Assembly: GCA_045596385.1 (NCBI GenBank)
Contig: JAZOCC010000035.1
Span: 41,235 to 105,234, forward strand
Source of the DNA: SIG307 sp045596385
Lineage (GTDB): Bacteria > Bacillota > Clostridia > Lachnospirales > Lachnospiraceae
Direction of reading: 5' to 3'
DNA length: 64,000 nt
Shown in pieces: positions 58,489 through 64,000 of the stretch; within the stretch, counting starts at the first letter, position 1, and each line of letters opens with the position of its first letter. Position numbers and translations under genes: made by a program. Below the pieces are notes generated by a model. That model was not told the origin of the DNA and searched no databases. It was given only the letters and a program-made list of their open reading frames with translations.

Positions 58489-61400
58489 TTATGCTGCGTC
58501 CGGATAGACGGTTCCACTCTCGATGCAGTCACCTGATTTGTTGTACCGCGCATAATAGTAATGGGTCAGATTACTATTCTCATCATAATAGTTGATAAGC
58601 ACATTCTTTCTTTTACCGTTCTCGTAATATTCATAAAAATATTCGATGTACTTTATACCGGCAGCATTATAGAATGTACTACTTAACGTTTGTCCACTCT
58701 CACTGTAGATATATTCTGACTTACCTGCTATACTACCGTCTTCGACATCGTACAAAACGCACAATTTTGTCTTCCTCTCACCATTTTCATGATACTCGTA
58801 AAAATACTCACAATCCATTTTTTCATCAGCGGTATAGGAAATCTCATTCAGCAATTTTCCGTCCTTATCATACACATATAACCGTATATCGTCTACTTCG
58901 TCGTCTTCGTTATAATAGACTTCCTTGCGTGACTTTGTCTCTCCGCTCTCATAGTACTCATAGAGTTCCTGCCAGATTCTGATTCCGTTACTGTCATAGC
59001 AAACTTGGTTCGTCATCACTCCGTTTTCATCATATTCTGCTTCCGTTCTGTCCGACTCTACCCCGTTACTATAGTTGATTTTTATACTGTGCTTCATTGT
59101 TCCGTTCTCACGATACTCATACAAATACTCATACCACTTGTAACCGTTATCGCCCATACCGATAATACTCAACAGGTCACCATCCTCATTATAAAGATAT
59201 TCAATTAAATTAAACACACTACCGTCGTAGTTATAGTTAACTTCTGACTGACGCTTCAAATTCCCGTTTCCATGATACTCAAACGTGTCCTCAGAAGTTT
59301 TTATCCCATCCGTATAAAAAACACGGCCCTGCGTAATTCCCAACTCATCATATATACTCACCTTTTGCACCACTTCGGCCGAATTATAATACGTATATTT
59401 TATGTAACCGTCCTCTAAATAATCGACGGTCTGGATGCCGCCCAGAGTCCCTGCCGCAGTATAATACTCACATCTTTCAAGCCTATCGCTATCATCGTAA
59501 AAGTAATAGATGTAAGTCCTGAAAATACCTGACGGATCATATTGCTTCTCTACCCTGATACCGTCCTCCGTCGTTTCCCACAGGCTATAATTTAAATATA
59601 CTCTGCCACTTTCAAAATATACAAAATAGTAGTCCTTCGCTTCTCCTTCCTTCGCCTGTGCAAAGAAACAACTCAAATTTTCATCACTTCCCGGCTCCGC
59701 AATGATTGCTGCCGTCAAATCCCCCTTCTGGGCAAAGCACATCACCTGCTCCATCCGTTCAACCACATTATAGGAGAACTCAATATATCCAAGACTATTC
59801 TCCGCTGCATCCATGCAATCGATTCTGTCTACTCTTCCGGCGGAAGTATACGTCACCGTATTGACTCCGAGCAGATTGCCTTCTGCGTCGTAAATTCTCT
59901 GCTTGCCCATCTGACCGGCACCGTTCAGCGTAATCTTAACAGTCGTATTCTCCGGGCCAGCCACGGTATATAAGGAAACATCTGCGCTCTCAGTCGTAGC
60001 GTTCTTCGCATCAGACCATGCAGAATAGAAGTTTCCTGCTGTATCCAGCGTCTTGTATCCGCATACCTTTACCTGATAGGTCATATCGGCTTTCAGTCCC
60101 GTTACCGTCGCAGAACAGGTCTTGCTATCCGTAATCGTAACCGTCTTCGTAGTGCCTTCCTTATCCGTCAGACAAAGCTCATAGCCGTCTGCCGCGGAGT
60201 TTGCGGTCCACTTACAAAGGATTGCATCGTTTCCTTCCTCCATCACACTGCTCAGTTCAACGACTGTCAAACGAACCGCTGCATACCCGGTGGTACTGTA
60301 ACCGGACATCGTCTTTCTGTCACTGCCTGCCAATGCGCGTATCGTGTAACGATATGCCATACCGTTATTCTCTGCCACGGAAGTATCCGTCCAGGTAAAG
60401 GTGGTATTTCCATGTACGGTTTTCATCCACTTCCACGATTCGGTTCCCTCATAGCTCTTCCGGTAAATGTTGTATCCGGTAGCCCCCTCTATCTTATTCC
60501 ATGTAAGCGAGATTCCATCGCTCGTATTATTTCTCCCGGTAATCGTCGGAGTCCCTACGCAGATAATACTGATTGCTTCCGATTTTTCGCTATGCTTTCC
60601 GGTCTTCGGATCAACTGATGTAACGCTGTAAAAATAGGTCTTACCGCTTACTGCAGTCTTGTCCGTATAGCTGGTGGTTGTCGCATTTGCCAACCACTTA
60701 TAGGTACCGTTCTGGCCATTCTCACTTCGCCATACACCGTACTTGCTGACCTTATCCACGGCAGTCCAGGAAATCTGTACTCCGCTTGTCGTATTTGTAA
60801 TCTTGGTCGGCTTTTCCGGTGCTTCTACCGTCGGAGTCGGCTTCGGCGTCGCAGTCGGCTTCGGCGTTGCAGTCGGCTTCGACGTCGCGGTCGCAGTCGG
60901 CTTCGGCGTTGCGGTCGGCTTCGGCGTTGCTGTCACATTCGGATTTGCCGGAGTCATCACTGTCTTTGCCTCGGACCATGCAGAATAAAAGCTTCCCACA
61001 CCGTCCACCTTCTTGTAGCTTCTTACCTGTATCTTATAGGTCGTCCCCTGTTCCAAACCGGTAAAGGTCTTTACGCCGGTCTTGTAGTTCCCGACAGTCA
61101 CTGTCTTAATTACCACAGAACCTTCCATGAAGCGAACCTCATAGCCGGTAGCCTGCGCCGTGGTCGTCCAGGAACACTTGACGGAATCATAAGCAGTCGC
61201 CGTGGCACTGTTTAAGGTTCTGCTGGTCAGACGCACCATGGTACGGCCGGTATTTCTGCAACCGGACAAGGTCTTCATATCAGCACCTGCCAGTGCGCGC
61301 ACCGTATAACGGTAAATTGCTCCGTTATTATCTTTCACCTCTGTATCGGTATAGGTAAAGGTAGTATTACCGGTTACAGTTCCGATACGCACCCAGGCAT

Positions 61401-61878
61401 CCGTACCTGCATAGCTCTTGCGGTAAATACCGTAGCCCGTAGCGTCGTCAATCTTATTCCACTGCAATACCACACCTGCAGCCTTGTTAAAACGCTGGGT
61501 AATGTCCGGTGTTGCCACATAGGCCACACCACCGGCCTCGGAATTTGCTCCGTGATTGTTGGTCCCCGGAATCATACAGGTTACCTTGTAAAAATAAGTC
61601 TTTCCACTGACTACATCTTCATCTTTATAACTGTTCTGTGTCGGATTGCCCAACCACTTGTATGTACCGTTCTTTCCGGTCTCACTCCGCCAGATACCGT
61701 ACTTTTCCACACCGTCCACAGCGGTCCATCTTACGCGGATGCTGTCTACGATGTTGGTCACCGTCGGCTTTGACGGGGTTGCAATTGTCGCTTTTTCTTC
61801 CGCATATGCCGTCACTGCCGGAAGAGTCACTCCGGTCAGACAGAACATACACAGAAGCGCCATCAATAGTTTCTTCAT
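58489..61878 (-). CDS. Secreted multidomain surface protein: fibronectin III domains plus YD/MORN-like repeats
   Basis: 1129 residues. A signal peptide (about 1-27, ending TAYAEE) is followed by three fibronectin-III-like domains (about 31-310), a TPKPTA-rich linker (about 314-350), three more fibronectin-III-like domains (about 355-635) and about 490 residues of tandem Tyr-rich repeats of the type YEYYENG.K....YYDENG (YD/MORN-like). Fibronectin domains suggest binding to polysaccharide or protein at the surface; the repeats probably form a beta-solenoid. No sortase motif or membrane tail is seen. The ATG follows GGAGG. A consensus promoter lies upstream. It is a paralogue of the gene at 62035-64000. 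Confidence 0.82.
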   Translation of the reverse strand: MKKLLMALLCMFCLTGVTLPAVTAYAEEKATIATPSKPTVTNIVDSIRVRWTAVDGVEKYGIWRSETGKNGTYKWLGNPTQNSYKDEDVVSGKTYFYKVTCMIPGTNNHGANSEAGGVAYVATPDITQRFNKAAGVVLQWNKIDDATGYGIYRKSYAGTDAWVRIGTVTGNTTFTYTDTEVKDNNGAIYRYTVRALAGADMKTLSGCRNTGRTMVRLTSRTLNSATATAYDSVKCSWTTTAQATGYEVRFMEGSVVIKTVTVGNYKTGVKTFTGLEQGTTYKIQVRSYKKVDGVGSFYSAWSEAKTVMTPANPNVTATPKPTATPKPTATATSKPTATPKPTATPKPTPTVEAPEKPTKITNTTSGVQISWTAVDKVSKYGVWRSENGQNGTYKWLANATTTSYTDKTAVSGKTYFYSVTSVDPKTGKHSEKSEAISIICVGTPTITGRNNTSDGISLTWNKIEGATGYNIYRKSYEGTESWKWMKTVHGNTTFTWTDTSVAENNGMAYRYTIRALAGSDRKTMSGYSTTGYAAVRLTVVELSSVMEEGNDAILCKWTANSAADGYELCLTDKEGTTKTVTITDSKTCSATVTGLKADMTYQVKVCGYKTLDTAGNFYSAWSDAKNATTESADVSLYTVAGPENTTVKITLNGAGQMGKQRIYDAEGNLLGVNTVTYTSAGRVDRIDCMDAAENSLGYIEFSYNVVERMEQVMCFAQKGDLTAAIIAEPGSDENLSCFFAQAKEGEAKDYYFVYFESGRVYLNYSLWETTEDGIRVEKQYDPSGIFRTYIYYFYDDSDRLERCEYYTAAGTLGGIQTVDYLEDGYIKYTYYNSAEVVQKVSIYDELGITQGRVFYTDGIKTSEDTFEYHGNGNLKRQSEVNYNYDGSVFNLIEYLYNEDGDLLSIIGMGDNGYKWYEYLYEYRENGTMKHSIKINYSNGVESDRTEAEYDENGVMTNQVCYDSNGIRIWQELYEYYESGETKSRKEVYYNEDDEVDDIRLYVYDKDGKLLNEISYTADEKMDCEYFYEYHENGERKTKLCVLYDVEDGSIAGKSEYIYSESGQTLSSTFYNAAGIKYIEYFYEYYENGKRKNVLINYYDENSNLTHYYYARYNKSGDCIESGTVYPDAA
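60830..60935 (-). repeat. 18-base tandem repeats encoding KPTATP linker
   Basis: About six imperfect copies of a unit coding for KPTATP, the flexible Thr/Pro linker between two fibronectin-III blocks. In-frame units can vary in number. Confidence 0.8.
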
Positions 61879-61916
61879 AGCTACCCTCCGTTGTATATTC
61901 ATAATTACGAAAATAT

Positions 61917-61945
61917 ATTATAGTACGCCCCTTTTCTTTTGTCAA
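61917..61945 (-). promoter_or_regulatory. Consensus promoter of the surface protein gene
   Basis: TTGACA (61945-61940), exactly 17 bases, TATAAT (61922-61917) on the minus strand, about 40 bases before the ATG. Confidence 0.85.
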
Positions 61946-61965
61946 ACCTTTGCCCGAAGGAAAGA

Positions 61966-61995
61966 GCACCTCCTAAGCTTTCGCCTAAGAGATGC
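61966..61995 (-). terminator. Terminator-like hairpin after the upstream paralogue
   Basis: A 13-pair stem (GCATCTCTTAGGC with GCTTAGGAGGTGC, several G-T pairs) with a GAAA loop, extended by GAG/CTC and followed by TTTCC on the minus strand. A second small hairpin TTCCGTT/AACGGAA lies at 62006-62023. Confidence 0.5.
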
Positions 61996-62034
61996 CCTCG
62001 CATGCTTCCGTTCATAAACGGAACATTTTAGTTT

Positions 62035-64000
62035 TTATGCTGCGTCCGAATAGAAGACCGTTCCACTCTCGATACATTCACTGAATTCGTTGTACCGTGC
62101 ATAATAGTAATGGGTCAGATTACCATTCTCATCATAATAGTTGGTAAGCCTATACTTCACTTTACCATTCTCGTGATATTCATAAAAATATTCGCTGCGC
62201 ATTGTACCGTCAGCGTTATAGAAAATCTCACTAACCCTCTTTCCATCCTTGTCATACAGATACTCGTATTCTTTTTTTTCGTCGGCGGTATAGCGAATCA
62301 ACTCCCGCATCATTCCGTTCTTGTCATACAAAGAAAGCAATATGTATTCTACACAACCATCATCATAATAGACCTTCTTTTGTGACTTTCCCTCTCCGCT
62401 CTCGTAGTACTCATAGAATACCTGATATGTTTTGATTCCATCGGCATTATAGCTAACTCCGCTCAGCAAAATTCCGTTTTCATCATATACACTTTCTGAC
62501 CTGCCCGCCTCTTCTCCGTTGTTGTAATAGAATATTATACAGAGCCTTATCTTTCCGTTCTCGTCATAGACCCATTCCTCTATATCGTCCACATTGCCGT
62601 TGCGTTCAAAGTAAGTTAGTGCCATCCCCTTCAAATTCCCGTTTTCGTGATACTCAAAAGAAGACTCCGAGGCTTTTATCCCATAAATATACCCAATACG
62701 ATTCCGCATATATCCTGCCTCATCATATATAACTACTTCGTCCACCTCTCCATCCACATCATAACGCGTATGCTTTGTGTAACCTTCCTCTAAATAGTCA
62801 ACTATTTGGTAGGCACCCGGGGTTCCGTCCGTATTGTGATACTCATATTTTACAAGCCTATTGCTATCATCGTAGAGGTAGGATACATAACCCATGAAAA
62901 CACCTGACGGATCATAATACTTTTCTACCTGAATACCATCCTCCGTTGTTCCCCACAAAGAGTACCCTATATAATCTCTGCTGCTTTCACCGAGATGGAA
63001 ATGATAATACTTCGTTTCCCCTGCTTTCGCCTGTGCAAAAAAACAACTCAGATTTTCATCACTTCCCTGCTCCGCAATGATTGCTGCCGTCAAATCCCCC
63101 TCCTGAGCAAAGCACATCGCCTGCTCCATCCGGTCAGCCACATTGTAGGAGAACTCAATATATCCAAGACTATTCTCCGCTGCATCCATGCACTCGATTC
63201 TGCCTACTCTTCCGGCGGTAGTATACGTCACCGTATTGACTCCAAGCAGATTGCCTTCCGCGTCGTAAATCCTCTGCTTTCCCATCTGACCGGCACCGTT
63301 TACCGTAATCTTAACGTTCGTATTCTCCGGACCTGCCACGGTATATAAGGAAACATCTGCGCTCTCAGTCGTAGCATTCTTCGCATCAGACCATGCAGAA
63401 TAGAAGCTTCCTGCTGTATCCGGCGTCTTGTATCCGCGTACCTTTACCTGATAGGTCATATCGGCTTTCAGTCCCGTTACCGTCGCAGAACAGGTCTTAG
63501 AATCCACAATCGTAACCGCCTTCGTGGTTCCGTCCTTGTCGGTCAGACAAAGCTCATAGCCGTCTGCCTCGGAATTAGCAGTCCACTTACAAAGGATTGT
63601 ATCGTTTCCTTCTTCCATCACACTGCCCAATTCAACGGTTGTCAAACGAACCGCTACATATCCTGCGGTATTGTAACCGGACATCGTCTTTCTGTCACTG
63701 CCTGCCAATGCACGTATCGTGTAACGGTATGCCGTACCGTTGCTCTCTGCCACGGAAGTATCCGTCCAGGTAAAGTTCGTATTTCCATGCACGGTTTTCA
63801 TCCACTTCCATGATTCGGTTCCCTCATAGCTCTTCCGGTAAATGTTGTACCCGGTAGCCCCCTCTATCTTATTCCATGTAAGCGAGATTCCATCGCTCGT
63901 ATTATTTCTCCCGGTAATCGTCGGAGTACCGATACAGATAATACTAATTGCCTCCGACTTTTCACTGTGCTTTCCGGTCTTCGGATCAACTGATGTAACG
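62035..64000 (-). CDS. Paralogous surface protein, cut by the right edge (fibronectin III plus YD/MORN-like repeats)
   Basis: The frame is open to base 64000, so this is the last 654 residues of a longer protein. It begins within a fibronectin-III-like domain, continues through another (to about residue 205 of the visible part) and ends with a Tyr-rich YD/MORN-like repeat region of about 400 residues finishing in ESGTVFYSDAA. It aligns with the gene at 58489-61878 along its whole visible length: the fibronectin part is nearly identical in DNA, the repeat part much less so. The two genes are head-to-tail and each has its own signals. An internal ATG near 63801 is not a real start. Confidence 0.82.
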   Translation of the reverse strand, partial: VTSVDPKTGKHSEKSEAISIICIGTPTITGRNNTSDGISLTWNKIEGATGYNIYRKSYEGTESWKWMKTVHGNTNFTWTDTSVAESNGTAYRYTIRALAGSDRKTMSGYNTAGYVAVRLTTVELGSVMEEGNDTILCKWTANSEADGYELCLTDKDGTTKAVTIVDSKTCSATVTGLKADMTYQVKVRGYKTPDTAGSFYSAWSDAKNATTESADVSLYTVAGPENTNVKITVNGAGQMGKQRIYDAEGNLLGVNTVTYTTAGRVGRIECMDAAENSLGYIEFSYNVADRMEQAMCFAQEGDLTAAIIAEQGSDENLSCFFAQAKAGETKYYHFHLGESSRDYIGYSLWGTTEDGIQVEKYYDPSGVFMGYVSYLYDDSNRLVKYEYHNTDGTPGAYQIVDYLEEGYTKHTRYDVDGEVDEVVIYDEAGYMRNRIGYIYGIKASESSFEYHENGNLKGMALTYFERNGNVDDIEEWVYDENGKIRLCIIFYYNNGEEAGRSESVYDENGILLSGVSYNADGIKTYQVFYEYYESGEGKSQKKVYYDDGCVEYILLSLYDKNGMMRELIRYTADEKKEYEYLYDKDGKRVSEIFYNADGTMRSEYFYEYHENGKVKYRLTNYYDENGNLTHYYYARYNEFSECIESGTVFYSDAA

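Noticed and set aside
60743..60988. Plus-strand frame rich in GFGVAVGFGVAV
   Set aside because: It is the reverse complement of the Thr/Pro linker repeats of the surface protein, not a silk-like protein.
61966..62023. Riboswitch before the surface protein gene
   Set aside because: The GAAA-loop hairpin lies upstream of the promoter and so belongs to the 3-prime region of the other gene; no known riboswitch core is visible.
62035..63801. Complete 588-residue gene ending at an ATG near 63801
   Set aside because: The frame stays open to the window edge and aligns with the paralogue; that ATG is internal to a fibronectin domain.
1..64000. Insertion sequences, prophage genes, CRISPR arrays or restriction systems
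   Set aside because: No transposase, integrase, phage structural gene, regularly spaced repeats or methyltransferase-nuclease pair seen on either strand.

Overview
The window looks like chromosome of an anaerobic, low-to-mid GC Firmicute of class Clostridia, most probably a Lachnospiraceae-type bacterium. The evidence is PolC with PHP and exonuclease domains, RNase Y, the syntenic yqfC-yqfD-phoH-HD-ybeY block with SpoVB- and BofC-like neighbours (sporulation ancestry), the MEP isoprenoid pathway (dxr, ispG), a rubredoxin-flavin reductase fusion, DUF6273 and fibronectin-III surface proteins, and strong AGGAGG ribosome binding sites. Nearly every gene lies on the minus strand. The exceptions are a membrane protein at 4723-5196, a UPF0340 gene at 35712-36254 and an antisense RNA at about 40918-41013. 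I see no insertion sequence, prophage or CRISPR array.

Layout, left to right. 1-5200: a BlaI-type repressor whose partner gene starts at the left edge, then a two-component system with two membrane proteins in one operon, and small membrane or helical proteins. 5281-17700: extracytoplasmic proteins of unknown function, an aspartate aminotransferase, rny, miaB, the proline operon proB-DUF896-proA, and two flavoproteins. 17725-25087: BofC-like protein, SpoVB-like flippase, ybeY, a shortened HD-domain membrane protein, phoH, yqfD, yqfC and rpsU. 25258-34661: two BlaI/M56-peptidase signalling modules flanking alaS, one of them in an operon with a large anchored protein carrying EF-hand-like motifs. 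34848-43572: Hrb-like flavoprotein, UPF0340, a PHP phosphatase gene broken by an in-frame stop, an NlpC/P60-like protein behind a MerR-type promoter, small enzymes, a type I toxin-antitoxin locus, two tRNA-Glu genes and a lipoprotein. 43652-55777: polC-ispG-rseP-dxr-cdsA-uppS and frr-pyrH-bactofilin (transcribed right to left). 55872-64000: a mannitol dehydrogenase family enzyme, an SpoU methyltransferase and two tandem paralogous fibronectin-III surface proteins, the second cut by the window edge.

The most interesting element is at 40882-41206: a 32-residue holin-like type I toxin, too short for ordinary ORF cut-offs, with a convergent antisense RNA, a leader that can pair with its own Shine-Dalgarno sequence, and a near-consensus Gram-positive LexA box across its promoter. 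This suggests an SOS-inducible membrane toxin. The second theme is three BlaI/MecI repressors in 35 kb, each with its own dyad operator over a strong promoter, which look like parallel envelope-stress circuits.
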